Positions 33,501-42,264 of a DNA stretch of 64,000 nt are shown here, piece by piece; the stretch's first letter is position 1; the number at the start of each line of letters is the position of its first letter. The stretch is taken from positions 5,890,001 to 5,954,000 of the forward strand of contig JAPFFF010000001.1 in the NCBI GenBank assembly GCA_039105265.1, read 5' to 3'. The notes below the pieces were generated by a model. It was given only the letters and a program-made list of their open reading frames with translations. It did no database searches and was not told the DNA's origin. The stretch comes from Tritrichomonas musculus (lineage: Eukaryota > Parabasalia > Tritrichomonadida > Tritrichomonadidae). A program made the position numbers and the translations under genes.

Positions 33501-36500
33501 AAGTTCTTGGTGTTTCTTTGATATATTTGCAATTGCTTCTTTATTTTCATTTTGTTGTTTCTTGAGTTCATACTTGATGCAGCGAAGAGCTTCATAAAGT
33601 TCATTTTGCTCATTAGAGAGTTCTTCTTGCTTTTGCTTGCTTTGTTTGCAAATTTCATCAAGTAAGTCATTCAATTTGCTATCCTTTAACTCGCTTGCTT
33701 GCATTTTAGAGTCAAGCTTATTCTCGAGTTCAGCTTGCTGCTGTGCGAATTGGGTTTTAGTAGATTTGGTTTCATTATGAAGCTTCTTAAGTTCGTATTT
33801 GATACATCGAAGTGCTTTGTCTTGTTTATCATTGATGTTTACAAGTTCATTTAGTTTGTTATCAATGCGTTCTTTATATTCCTTCGCTGCTTCGGATGCT
33901 TCTTTCTCTTTCTTTTCATTAGATGAAATCATTTCTTGTGTTTCGCGTAGAACTTTCTTAAGTTCGTATTTGATGCATCGGAGTGCTTTGTCTTGTTTAT
34001 CATTGATCTGTTCAAGTTCGTTAAACTTGTTATCAACGCGTTCTTCATATTCCTTCGCGGCTTCGGATGTTTCTTTAGCTTTCTTTTCATTAGATGAAAT
34101 AATTTCTCGTGTTTCTTCTGAAACTTTCTTAAGTTCATGTTTGATACATCCAATCACTTTCTTCAGTTCGTTTCGTTCTTCTTCTTTATTCTTTTTACTC
34201 TCTTCATTCGATTCTTGAAGTGATGAGATTTGTTTCTTCATTTCTTCAATGTCATCATCGTTAAATGTCATGATTGGCGCTGATCGTTCTTTAATTGATC
34301 GTTCTTCTTCTTTCTGATTGAGATTTTCATGAGATTTCTTCAATTTCTTGATTTCATATTTGATGCAACAAAGTGCCTTGTTGTTTTCTGCAAGTGTGCT
34401 TTGAATTCTTTCTTCTGATGCTTGATGTGATTCTTCTTGTTCTTTGCTTTGTGAATTCATTTCTTCAAGTTTATTCTTAATTTCATCATGTTGCTGCGAA
34501 AGTTCTTCTTGTGTTGATTTAGTGTCTTTTGAAAGTTTCTTAACTTCATGTTTGATGCAACTGAGAACTTTAGAAAGATCTTTGATTTCTTGTGAAAGTT
34601 CTTCTTGTTTTGTTTCTTGTTGTTTAATAGTGTCATTTAATTGTTGCTGTTGTCCATCATTCTGTGTTTGATTGTTTTCAAGTTTATTTTCAAGTTCTTG
34701 TTTTTGTTGTGAAAGTTGTTCTTGCGTCGATGTTGTTTCTTTAGAAAGTTTCTTCAGTTCATGTTTGATGCATCTTAGTGCTTTAGAAAGATCGTTCATC
34801 TCTTCTTTCAGTAATTCTTCTTTCTGTTCATTTGCTTCTTTCATTTGTTGTTGTTGCTCTTTCTCTCGTGATTCATTAGTTTGAAGTTTGTTTTCAAGTT
34901 CTTGTTGTTGTTGTGAAAGCTGTTCTTGTGCTGATTTCGTTTCGTTTGAAAGCTTCTTCAGTTCATGTTTGATGCAGCGAAGAACATTGGAATGTTCATT
35001 CATTGATCGTGTCAGTTCTTCTTGATTTCGTTCATGACGCTCATTTATATCAGCCTGGGTTCGTTGTATTTCTTGTTTTTGCTTTTCGTGTTCTTCTTTC
35101 GCTGCTTCGGTTTCTGATTCAAGTTTCTTAAGTTCATGTTTAAGACAACGAACAACTTTTTCAATAGATGACTGATGTTCTTTGGTTTCTTCTTGGTTCT
35201 TATTAAGTGAAGAAACTTGTTCTTTCAGCTCTTCAATGTCTGAATCGGTGATCGTTAAAACTGGAATTGATCGTTCCTTGATTTCTCGTGCTTTTTCTTT
35301 ATCTTCAAATGTTCTTTGTTGATTCTTCAGTTTCTTGATTTCATATTTGATGCAGCAAAGTGCTTTGTTGTTTTCTGAAAGTGCGCTTTGAATACTTTCT
35401 TCTGATGCTTGACGCGATTCTTCTTGTTCCTTGTTTTGTGAATTCAGAAGTTGAAGTTTGTTATCAAGTTCTTCTTGTTGATGTGAAAGTTGTTCTTGTG
35501 TTGATTTCGTGTCTTTTGAAAGTTTCTTAAGTTCATGTTTGATGCAGCGAAGAACTTTGGAATGCTCATTCATTGATCGTGTCAGTTCGTCTTCTTTCTG
35601 TTGATGTTGTTCATTGAGTTCTTTTTGTGCTTCTTTTTCTTCTTTTTCTTCTGATTCTTTCGTTTGAAGGAGATTCTCAATTTCTTTTTGTTTTGTTGAA
35701 AGTTCTTCTTGTGTTGATTTCGCTTCTTTTGAAAGTTTCTTGAGTTCGTGTTTAAGACAACGAACAACATCCTCAATCGAGTTGTTGTGTTCTTCATTTT
35801 CTTCTTGATTCTTACAAAGTGCTGAAATTTGTTTCTTAATTTCTTCAATGTCATCATCGTTGAATGTCATGATTGGCGCTGATCGTTCTTTAATTAATCG
35901 CGCTTCTTCTTTCTGTGAAAGATTTTCATGTGATTTCTTCAATTTCTTAAGTTCATATTTGATGCAGCAAAGTGCCTTGTTGTTTTCTGCAAGTGTGTTT
36001 TGAATACTTTCCTCAGAGGCTTGATGTGATTCTGCTTGTTCTTTGTTTCGTGAACTGATTTCTTCTAGTTTTTCTTTGAGTTCATCTTGCTGTTGTGAAA
36101 GATGATCTTTGGTTTCTTTATTTTCTTTTGAAAGTTTCTTGAGTTCATGCTTGATGCATCGAAGAACTTTCGAAAGTTCAATCACTTCTTCTGAGAGTTC
36201 CTCTTGCTTCTCTTCATATTGATCATTTATTTCTTTTAGTTTTTGCTGCTGCTCGCTATTTTGTGAATTCATTGATTCAATCTTATTTTCGAGATCATCT
36301 TTTTGTTGTGTGAGTTGCTCTTGAACTGATTTGGTTTCTTTTGAAAGTTTCCTCAATTCATATTTAATGCAACGAAGAACTTTGGAAATATCATTGATTT
36401 CGGATGAAAGTTTTTCTTGGTTCTCTTCTTGTTCTTCTTTCATTGCTTTCAATTGCTGTCGTTGTTCTTTGTCTTGTGATTCATTGGATTGAAGTTTGTT

Positions 36501-39500
36501 TTCAATTTCTTCTTTATGAGATGAAAGTTGTTCTCGTGTTTCGTTGCTTTCTTTACAAAGTTTCTTAAGTTCATGCTTAATGCAACTAATAACTTTTTCA
36601 ATGGTACCGTTATGTTCCTCATGTTCTTCTTGATTCTTACAAATCGTTGCAATTTGGTCTTTCATTTCTTCAATATCTGAATCTTGGAATGTCATGATTG
36701 GCGCTGATCGTTCTTTACTTGATCGTTCTTCTTCTTTCTGTGAAAGATTTTCATGTGATTCTTTGAGTTTCCTGATTTCATATTTGATGCATCGAAGTGC
36801 TTTGTCTTGTTTATCATTGATCTGTTCAAGTTCGTTAAGTTTGTTATCAATGCGTTCTTCATATTCTTTCTTCATTTCATTATTATCTTTATCTTTCTTT
36901 TCATTCGATGAGATCATTTCTTGTGTTTCGCGTAGAACTTTCTTAAGTTCGTATTTGATGCATCGAAGTGCTTTGTCTTGTTTATCATTGATGTTTACAA
37001 GTTCATTTAGTTTGTTATCAATGCGTTCTTTATATTCCTTTGCTGCTTCTGATGTTTCTTTCTCTTTCTTTTCATTAGATGAGATCATTTCTTGTGTTTC
37101 GCGTAGAACTTTCTTAAGTTCGTATTTGATGCATCGGAGTGCTTTGTCTTGTTTATCATTGATCTGCTCAAGTTCTTTAAACTTGTTATCAACGCGTTCT
37201 TCATATTCCTTCGCGGCTTCGGATGTTTCTTTAGCTTTCTTTTCATTAGATGAAATAATTTCTCGCGTTTCTTCTGAAACTTTCTTAAGTTCATGTTTGA
37301 TACATCCAATCACTTTCTTCAGTTCGTTTCGTTCTTCTTCATTATTCTTTTTACTTTCTTCATTCGATTCTTGAAGTGATGAGATTTGTTTCTTCATTTC
37401 TTCAATGTCATCATCGTTGAATGTCATGATTGGTGCTGATCGTTCTTTAATTGTTCGTTCTTCTTCTTTCTGTGAAAGATTTTCATGTGATTTCTTCAAT
37501 TTCTTAAGTTCATATTTGATGCAGCAAAGTGCCTTGTTGTTTTCTGCAAGCGTGTTTTGAATTCTTTCCTCAGAGGCTTGATGTGATTCTTCTTGTTCTT
37601 TGTTTCGTGAACTGATTTCTTCTAGTTTTTCTTTGAGTTCATCTTGCTGCTCTTTGCTTTGTGAATCTAAAGTTTGAAGTTTGTTCTCAATTTGCTCTTG
37701 AGCTAATTTAGTTTCATTTGATAGCTTCTTGAGTTCATGCTTGAGGCAACGAATAATGCTTTCCATTGTACTGTCATGTTCTTTGCTTTCTTCCTGATTC
37801 TTGCACAGAGATGAAATTTGGCTCTTCAATTCATCAATATCGTCATTTTTGAATGATATTTCTGGCACTGATCGTTCTCTAACTGCACGTTCTTCTTCCT
37901 TGTTGCTAAGTATTTTATTTGACTCTTTGAGTTTCTTTAATTCGTACTTGATACAGTGAATAGAATCGTCGATTTTCTCATTTTTGCATACAAGATCATT
38001 AATTGAGTCTTGTGATTCTTCAGACTGTTGTTTGAGCATGGCAATGTCATTTAAAATTTGAGTTGAGTTAACAAGCTCTTCAACTTCTTTTTGTCGTTCT
38101 TTAAGATGCTTAATTTCATATTTCAAGCACCTTGCTGATCGGTTAAGTTCGAAAATTCGACCTTTCAAACTCCTGATGTTTGATTCAATAACTTCATCAG
38201 ATCCGCCATCTTCCATTATTTCTCCCAAAATTTCTTTCTTCAACTCTTTCTTGGCTGATGTTAGACTCTTTTCTATGTTTTTAGGTGAACATAATTTCTT
38301 CAATTCATCAACTTCTTCTTTAAGTTTTCTAACTTCATCAGATGTTGGAGCTGGAACTGATCTTTCTTTGAGATCATTATTTTGTTTATTCAATTTTTGA
38401 AGTTCAGAGACCTGCTTCTTAAGTTGAGAAATATCATTTAATATTTCAGTTGAATTAACTAATTCGTCAATTTCATTTTGACGCTCTTTTGTTCGCTTTA
38501 TTTCATATTTAAGGCATCGTGTTGATCTGTTAAGTTCAAATATTCGACCTTTCAAGTTTCTGATGTTTGATTCAATGATTTCAATAGATTCTTCATCCTT
38601 GCTTATCTCATCCAAAATCTCTCTCTTTAAGATATGATTGGATATTTGGTCTGGGTTAACTTGCTTAGTTGCATTGCTTGCTTTAGATGAAGATTTCATG
38701 AGTTCTTTCATTTCATCTTGAATAGATTTGATATTTTTACTTTGTTCTTCAACATTCGAAGACAATTCTTCGAGTTTTTCTTTAAATTCATCATCAGAAT
38801 CAGAATTAACAACAGGTTGTTTTTGCTTTTGTAACTTCTTTATATCTTTATGAATGGCTGAAATTGATTCTTCTAAATTATTCGTTATCTTGCTGTTTTC
38901 TTTGAGACGTTTAACTTCAAATTTAAGGCAGCCAATTGATCTCTTAATTTCATTTTTATCATTAGATGAAAGATGTGAATCAGAACCATGTTTTTTAAGA
39001 TTGGAAATGTCTTTATTGGATGATTTATCATTCAGTTTTTTGATCTTTGAATTGATTTCAGAAACGGCTCTTTTAAGTTCAGCAATTTCATCACTATCAA
39101 ATGCCTTTGTTGGCTCTTGAACTGATCTTTCCTTGGCTTCAATTTGATCTTGACGTTGTATAAGACTTTTTAGTTCTTCTTTTGTTGAGTTTATTTCAGA
39201 GGCCAAAGAAACATTGTAAATTTTATCGCTTTCGTTTATCTTCTTGATTTCATTCTTTAAATCATTTATTTCTTGCTTTAATTGAGAAGTTTCACTATTT
39301 GGATGAATTGCAATTCCTCTTTCTTGGACATCTAAAGTTGGTTCATCATCATTTTCTTTTAGTTTCTTTACTTCATATTTCAAGCATTTAAGAGATTTCA
39401 ATATCTTTTCAATAGCACCGTTTTGATTTGAGTTTGAATTTGCTTTGATTTCATTTATTTCACGATTTGTATTGTTGATTGAATCTTCATGTTTATCTAG

Positions 39501-41021
39501 CTGAGTTTGAATTGACTTAAGATCATCAATTTTTCCGGTTTCTTCTTGAACTTCATTTGAATTAGATTTCAGTTTTAGAACTTCTTTCTTAATGGCACTG
39601 ATTGCAGACTGGTGGCCGTTAATGAGTGTCATTGCTTTCTCAAACATTTCTCTGACTTCTTTGACCATTTGTGTCATTTCATCGTTCGAACTTTTTGAAT
39701 CCTTATTTTGCTGGTTTTCAATCTGAGTTATTGAATCATTCAAAGATTGAATTGACTTGTTGTAACCATCTTTGATGCTCTGCAATTGCCTTCCTAAATC
39801 ATTTTTGATTTCTTGCAATTTTTGGTCAATTTCGGCTTGAGAAGGTTGAATTTCTCTCTCTTTAACATCGTCTTTCAATGCTGTTTCTAAAGACTGAATT
39901 TTTGATTTGAGTTCCTTGATCGCTAGTGTTGTTTCAGCAGAAAAAGAATTGTTCGTTGCTTTTAGAGAATTGTGATCTTTAATAAGAACTGACAAAGCCT
40001 TTTTCAAGTGAGAAAATTCAGTTGATTTTGCTGGTGAAAGTGATTCTTTCATTTCATTCAATTTTGCTTGGTTTTCTTTTTGAATTTCAGCTTTCATTTG
40101 AACTAATTCTTTTTTAATGTTTTCGAGATCTGAATTTGAAGGTGAATTGTCATTTTTCTTTGATATTTTATCATTTAAGATAATGATCTTCTTCTTGATT
40201 TGTAATATTTGGGTATTTTGATTTTGAATTTGAGTTTCTAATGAGCTTTTGTCATTGCTTTCTTGGTTTAATGTCTCAGAACTCTGTTTGAGAGTCTCTA
40301 TATCTTTATTGATCTTATCAATATCGCTTCGTATTTTAGGTAACTCGCTGATTTTTTTCTGAAGAGAAACCATATTCTTTGTAAAATCATCTAAATTGTA
40401 TTTTGATAATGATTCTTGATTAATATTAATATTATCTACCATTTCGCGAATTGCTGATATATCAGAACATGCGCTTGAATCTATCACTTTTGAGTTTATT
40501 GATCTTATTGACTTTTTTAAATGCGATATTTCATCTTTCAGTTTACTGCATTGATCAGAAAGTGATTTAATATCTGAATTTAATTTGGTACTATTTGCTG
40601 TATATTTATTAGTCAAGTTTAAGAGATTTTGCTGCATGATTATGACATCATTTGATGGTTCATTTGAGATATCTGAGCTTAATATTTCAAACCTTAATCT
40701 GAGATCCGACAAATCTGAACGTATTTGACGAATTAACGGATTATGTATAGTTTCATTCCAATTTACACGAGAGCGCGATCGATCTATTGATGAATCTAAT
40801 TCAAGATTATTGTCAGGCGATAAAATTTCGTTCATAGCTTTTTTATATCCATCGGATAAGTGTTTTATATCTTTGGAATATTGCTTGTTGTCTGATGTTA
40901 TCGTTTTTAACGTTTTTAATAAAGAAAAAATAAAGTTTTGATGTGCATAAATTAGGAGTTCAGGATGATCTAAATTCTGTGATATGCCTGTTTCCTGCTT
41001 TTTAGGCCTATTAGAGGTCAT
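24591..41021 (-). CDS. giant coiled-coil repeat protein, 5476 aa
   Basis: One uninterrupted frame of 16.4 kb, predicted above 600 kDa. Almost the whole length is heptad-like sequence rich in Glu, Lys, Gln, Ser and Leu, so a long coiled-coil rod is expected. Close to sixty copies of a motif of the form (L/I)xC(I/L)K(Y/H)E(L/I/V)KKL recur, commonly 57-71 residues apart. A second motif, KERS(A/I/V)P(I/V)xT followed by an acidic stretch and an Leu/Ile helix, recurs about seventeen times. The first 500 residues and an Asp/Glu/Ser-rich part before the tail are less repetitive. The last 330 or so residues form a non-repetitive, probably globular alpha-helical domain beginning near DQAKHVSFDDCLEIL that I cannot name. 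No signal peptide or membrane helix. It is probably a cytoskeletal or scaffold protein. Plus-strand frames inside it are Ser/Leu/Cys-rich shadows. Confidence 0.85.
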   Translation of the reverse strand: MTSNRPKKQETGISQNLDHPELLIYAHQNFIFSLLKTLKTITSDNKQYSKDIKHLSDGYKKAMNEILSPDNNLELDSSIDRSRSRVNWNETIHNPLIRQIRSDLSDLRLRFEILSSDISNEPSNDVIIMQQNLLNLTNKYTANSTKLNSDIKSLSDQCSKLKDEISHLKKSIRSINSKVIDSSACSDISAIREMVDNININQESLSKYNLDDFTKNMVSLQKKISELPKIRSDIDKINKDIETLKQSSETLNQESNDKSSLETQIQNQNTQILQIKKKIIILNDKISKKNDNSPSNSDLENIKKELVQMKAEIQKENQAKLNEMKESLSPAKSTEFSHLKKALSVLIKDHNSLKATNNSFSAETTLAIKELKSKIQSLETALKDDVKEREIQPSQAEIDQKLQEIKNDLGRQLQSIKDGYNKSIQSLNDSITQIENQQNKDSKSSNDEMTQMVKEVREMFEKAMTLINGHQSAISAIKKEVLKLKSNSNEVQEETGKIDDLKSIQTQLDKHEDSINNTNREINEIKANSNSNQNGAIEKILKSLKCLKYEVKKLKENDDEPTLDVQERGIAIHPNSETSQLKQEINDLKNEIKKINESDKIYNVSLASEINSTKEELKSLIQRQDQIEAKERSVQEPTKAFDSDEIAELKRAVSEINSKIKKLNDKSSNKDISNLKKHGSDSHLSSNDKNEIKRSIGCLKFEVKRLKENSKITNNLEESISAIHKDIKKLQKQKQPVVNSDSDDEFKEKLEELSSNVEEQSKNIKSIQDEMKELMKSSSKASNATKQVNPDQISNHILKREILDEISKDEESIEIIESNIRNLKGRIFELNRSTRCLKYEIKRTKERQNEIDELVNSTEILNDISQLKKQVSELQKLNKQNNDLKERSVPAPTSDEVRKLKEEVDELKKLCSPKNIEKSLTSAKKELKKEILGEIMEDGGSDEVIESNIRSLKGRIFELNRSARCLKYEIKHLKERQKEVEELVNSTQILNDIAMLKQQSEESQDSINDLVCKNEKIDDSIHCIKYELKKLKESNKILSNKEEERAVRERSVPEISFKNDDIDELKSQISSLCKNQEESKEHDSTMESIIRCLKHELKKLSNETKLAQEQIENKLQTLDSQSKEQQDELKEKLEEISSRNKEQEESHQASEERIQNTLAENNKALCCIKYELKKLKKSHENLSQKEEERTIKERSAPIMTFNDDDIEEMKKQISSLQESNEESKKNNEEERNELKKVIGCIKHELKKVSEETREIISSNEKKAKETSEAAKEYEERVDNKFKELEQINDKQDKALRCIKYELKKVLRETQEMISSNEKKEKETSEAAKEYKERIDNKLNELVNINDKQDKALRCIKYELKKVLRETQEMISSNEKKDKDNNEMKKEYEERIDNKLNELEQINDKQDKALRCIKYEIRKLKESHENLSQKEEERSSKERSAPIMTFQDSDIEEMKDQIATICKNQEEHEEHNGTIEKVISCIKHELKKLCKESNETREQLSSHKEEIENKLQSNESQDKEQRQQLKAMKEEQEENQEKLSSEINDISKVLRCIKYELRKLSKETKSVQEQLTQQKDDLENKIESMNSQNSEQQQKLKEINDQYEEKQEELSEEVIELSKVLRCIKHELKKLSKENKETKDHLSQQQDELKEKLEEISSRNKEQAESHQASEESIQNTLAENNKALCCIKYELKKLKKSHENLSQKEEARLIKERSAPIMTFNDDDIEEIKKQISALCKNQEENEEHNNSIEDVVRCLKHELKKLSKEAKSTQEELSTKQKEIENLLQTKESEEKEEKEAQKELNEQHQQKEDELTRSMNEHSKVLRCIKHELKKLSKDTKSTQEQLSHQQEELDNKLQLLNSQNKEQEESRQASEESIQSALSENNKALCCIKYEIKKLKNQQRTFEDKEKAREIKERSIPVLTITDSDIEELKEQVSSLNKNQEETKEHQSSIEKVVRCLKHELKKLESETEAAKEEHEKQKQEIQRTQADINERHERNQEELTRSMNEHSNVLRCIKHELKKLSNETKSAQEQLSQQQQELENKLQTNESREKEQQQQMKEANEQKEELLKEEMNDLSKALRCIKHELKKLSKETTSTQEQLSQQKQELENKLENNQTQNDGQQQQLNDTIKQQETKQEELSQEIKDLSKVLSCIKHEVKKLSKDTKSTQEELSQQHDEIKNKLEEMNSQSKEQEESHQASEERIQSTLAENNKALCCIKYEIKKLKKSHENLNQKEEERSIKERSAPIMTFNDDDIEEMKKQISSLQESNEESKKNKEEERNELKKVIGCIKHELKKVSEETREIISSNEKKAKETSEAAKEYEERVDNKFNELEQINDKQDKALRCIKYELKKVLRETQEMISSNEKKEKEASEAAKEYKERIDNKLNELVNINDKQDKALRCIKYELKKLHNETKSTKTQFAQQQAELENKLDSKMQASELKDSKLNDLLDEICKQSKQKQEELSNEQNELYEALRCIKYELKKQQNENKEAIANISKKHQELESQLQERESKNDELNNLQNELNDQNKLKQEETSKVINDLSEALRCIKHELKKLSNETKLVQEQLSQQQNEFESKLQANESQSSDQQQKLNEIIEQHEQKQDELSQEMNEHSKVLRCIKHELKKLSNETKEQLSAQKDEFESKLQANESQDKEQQQKLKEEHEEKEEELSQEIQDLSKVVRCIKHELKKLSKDTKSSQEELENKVEEIISRNKEQEEIHQTSEESIQNTLNGQATTLRCIKYELKNLKKKHETLEVKENAREIKERSVPLLTITDSDIDELKDQISALCKNQEENEKHNNSIENVVRCLKHELKKLSKEAKSTQEELSTKQKEIENLLQAKESEQKEEKEAQKELNEQHQQKEDELTRSINEHSNVLRCIKHELKKLSKDTKSTQEQLSHQQEELENKLENNQTQNDGQQQQLNDTIKQQEQKQEELSQEIKDLSKVLSCIKHEVKKLSKDTKSAQEELSQQQQELENKLQSNEAQDKEQQQRLEEINEQNTQKQEALMQEINDLTKALRCIKHELKKLSYESKENKEKLSQYQEELESKLQAKESEQKEENEAQKEINEQHQQKEDELARSMNEHSNVLRCIKHELKKLSKDTKSTQEQLSHQQEELENKLENNQTQNDGQQQQLNDAIKQQETKQEELSQEIKDLSKVLSCIKHELKKLSNQTKSAQEQLSHQQQELENKLQTNESREKEQQQQMKEANEQKEELLKEEMNDLSKALRCIKHELKKLSKETTSTQEQLSQQKQELENKLENNQTQNDGQQQQLNDTIKQQETKQEELSQEIKDLSKVLSCIKHEVKKLSKDTKSTQEQLSQQHDEIENKLEEMNSQSKEKEEAQQESEEAIQNTIDKHDKILCCIKYEIKKLKNQQRTFEDKENAREIKERSIPVLTITDSDIEDLKEQVSNLLSNQEENEKHNNTLEHVIGCLKHEFKKLSISNNEMKSELLQQKNEFNDKLQSNESQDKEQQQQLKAMKEEQEENQEKLSSEINDISKVLRCIKYELRKLSKETKSVQEQLTQQKDDLENKIESMNSQNSEQQQKLKEINDQYEEKQEELSEEVIELSKVLRCIKHELKKLSSENKETKDHLSQQQDELKEKLEEISSRNKEQAESHQVSEESIQNTLTENNKVLCCIKYELKKLKKSHENLSQKEEARSIKERSAPIMTFNDDDIEEIKKQISSLQESNEESKKNKEEERNELKKVIGCIKHELKKVSEETREIISSNEKKAKETSEAAKEYEERIDNKLNELEQINDKQDKALRCIKYELKKVLRETQEMISSNEKKDKDNNELKKEYEERIDNKLNELEQINDKQDKALRCIKYEIRKLKESHENLSQKEEERSSKERSAPIMTFNDSDIEEMKDQIATICKNQEEHEEHNGTIEKVINCIKHELKKLCKESNETREQLSSHKEEIENKLQSNESQDKEQRQQLKAMKEEQEENQEKLSSEINDISKVLRCIKYELRKLSKETRSTQEQFSQQQEELEIKLQLLNSQNKEREEENQETEERIQNTLAENNKALCCIKYELKKLKKSHENLSQKEEERSIKERSAPIMTFNDDDIEEIKKQISSLQESNEESKKNKEEERNELKKVIGCIKHELKSLQHENKLAQEQFSKQQSELENKLQDKDSKHTELNQSQNEINEQHEQKQNELLQKINELESKLQANETQNDEQQQKLKEVIERQEQLSQQHDEIENKLEEMNSQSKEKEEAQRESEEAIQNTIDKHDKILCCIKYEIKKLKNQQRTFEDKEKAREIKERSIPVLTITDSDIEDLKEQVSYLLSNQEENEKHNNTLEHVIGCLKHEFKKLSISNNEMKSELLQQKNEFNDKLQSNETQNDEQQQKLKEIVERQEEIKNKLEEMNSQSKEKEEAQQESEEAIQNTIDKHDKILCCIKYEIKKLKNQQRTFEDKEKAREIKERSIPVLTITDSDIEDLKEQVSNLHNNQEENEKHNNTLENGISCLKHELKKIFKKEIADINELHSIIMPLKTKLTTLEADFQVTNFNVKKLSKAASQKQAYTMSPSASEDFFELKKQLENQSRLISDIKEDMNQSADNAQMPINNEEFEKVTRVISCLKYEIRKLKNSQNIDVKTRSIPTINDDNSEIESLKSEIEELKAQNKARIEEEDKQFNSINSDLLSLRSSFSNISADLQATQFKLKKLNPPVKKTAYVEGGPSSEEFFELEQKVNGNQRELEDIKQSLSSIQDKTKVLLEYDDKIDSMSQRLDEANLPELQDKVNTLKAENTVIKSKIKQGIFNDASAPTDEIIELKNNMNNILDTLKKMKYDSTIKNINENIDDINRFVDAFKERIVSIEDKLEPSESSSASGSEDEDAIKSNEELIHEIPKMKEELNYHSFTISANAKGIKSMHDVIKDLTDQVNKHTLTFEVYGRSINSLKRNMSKVMADNNSAKVTKDKEVNIQNSNEEQDSASGSGSDSEEQIDIDNNDTNNVTLNDDVLIDLETLKKEFAELKDFSMNSIKCIKHEVKKLINNTSLSSEKMKDKKSSKRGSLHQDDMFTEISNHNMLLKHQKEIRCIKYELKKLLLLIDKNELASDKPKRIIEIEFQEITESDSEYEENEEEKSGSASEDNNESEDENDSKDNNRKAHFKLDQAKHVSFDDCLEILRRVLKWDFVDVSPEVYIDNENKQHIVPSPVLPIISTLIEKEFFKSETVDQSTFNLAMKLINEEFPHIKMDSQESRFICTYLVMNLVNSNSSKFDKERVDLFNQTFTPIMNIASKMIVLPLLPKFVIFINRFSTGSFEVGPLKKDFNTILNSAIDEFHLNYNPTINSYLHKFLFALIDQKIANGIISNPSRLDYESVNNWLEYVNSNDVVEFPITKQIINCLDKSYEISNNDDLRKNLCPDLDDTLVVFLINNYTPDPKLDQPWVEIEEVEERYGVNVPDSYGPITKIDFPKVPINEEFIDEIYKDFAKIGMQKDLIQNFPYLSKYMNDSQSNN

Positions 41022-41766
41022 ATCAAGCCCAAAATTTTATTTCTGTTTTTTTTTTTTATCTTTGAAATTTAGTCCCTTTTTGAAAGAACATTGAATGTTT
41101 CATTTTAAATTAATCTTACCATATTTTATATATTCATTAATTTAACAAATATAGTAAAAATTGTATTTTAAATTACAAATATAAAAGGATTTAAATATAT
41201 ATTTTAATTATGTTTATATGAAAATATATCAATTTTATTTTTTCAAAAAAAAAACTAAATATTTCAATTTCATTCAATTATTCAGTTTAAACGAGGTCAT
41301 AAATATTTTGAAAAATAAAATTATAATTATAACTTATTAGAAATTAATTAAAAAAAGACAAGTTAAATAAGTATTGAAAATCAACTTTAATTTTTAAATA
41401 TACGTTAATTCTCACAAAATTGTGATTATTATTTTGGCTCTCAGAAAATATACATTTTAAAGGAAACTGTTTAGCTAATTATTTCTCAATCAAAAAGAAT
41501 TATATCTAGCCAATAAAATTAAATATCTTTTATTATACTTTTATATTTATAAATATATAATTTAATATATAAAAAAACATTTTATCCAAATATAAATAAA
41601 AATAACAAATTGAAAGGTAAAATAACTTTTTATATAGATTTTATCTCACAAAATATTATGAATATATTTTGTTATTAAACCATTTTTCATATTTATTAAT
41701 TGTTTTATATGCTTATAATATTAAATAATAATAAATTACTTCATAAGAAACAAGAATAAATAATAT
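41022..41766. other. A+T-rich spacer
   Basis: Upstream region of the giant gene (minus strand). No coding sequence. I see no clear TCA initiator close to its ATG. Confidence 0.5.
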
Positions 41767-42236
41767 TTGGCCATTGAAATACACTTTCAAAATGAACTGA
41801 AATACCTTTTTGCCCGGGCAGCATTTTTCATTTATAAAGATCCGAAATCATCAACCACAGCTCCATCATCAAACACGACTCCATCATCAACTGCAGCTCA
41901 AAATCATCAAAAGCTCCTAAAGATTATTCCTTCTATCAGAATGAGTCTGGCTTCGTTAATGGCTTCAACAAGAATCTCGATCCTCACCATTTCGATTTGC
42001 CAATCAAAAAGACTGTTCCAAAATTTAGTTATTTCAAGAAGCAACAAGCTGAAGCAGCCCAAAAACCTCAGCTAAGTTTGAATATCTCTTCTGAAATTGA
42101 AGCAAATAATAAACCGTTGCAAGGAATGAAAAATAGATTACAGAATTTATCTGATGCTACATCGCCAATACCTCCCTACCAATCTAAAAATGATAGATAT
42201 TGTGAAGCTTGGAAAGCTCAGCTCAACAAGAAATGA
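41767..42236 (+). pseudogene. frameshifted relic of an unrecognised protein
   Basis: Two plus-strand frames carry protein-like sequence in succession. The first has a Ser/Thr-rich segment around 41840-41905. The second, in another frame, runs from about 41905 to 42236 and contains NESGFVNGFNKNLDPHHFD, KKTVPKFSYFKKQQ and a C-terminal YCEAWKAQLNKK. No single frame covers the whole, and the second has no ATG before PIKKT. Most likely a decayed gene with at least one frameshift; an unrecognised intron is the alternative. Family unknown. The TGCCCGGGCA palindrome lies inside the first part. Confidence 0.45.
41811..41820. repeat. TGCCCGGGCA palindrome
   Basis: A 10-bp all-but-ends G+C palindrome in a very A+T-rich setting. 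The same palindrome occurs twice in the GC-rich block at 45600-45697. Confidence 0.7.
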
Positions 42237-42264
42237 ATTTTTTTTTAAATTATCTAACAAATAA

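Noticed and set aside
25642-39120. Many plus-strand frames rich in Ser, Leu and Cys over the giant coiled-coil gene
   Set aside because: Antisense shadows of Glu/Lys/Gln codons; they repeat with the coil units and have no starts, signals or domain content of their own.
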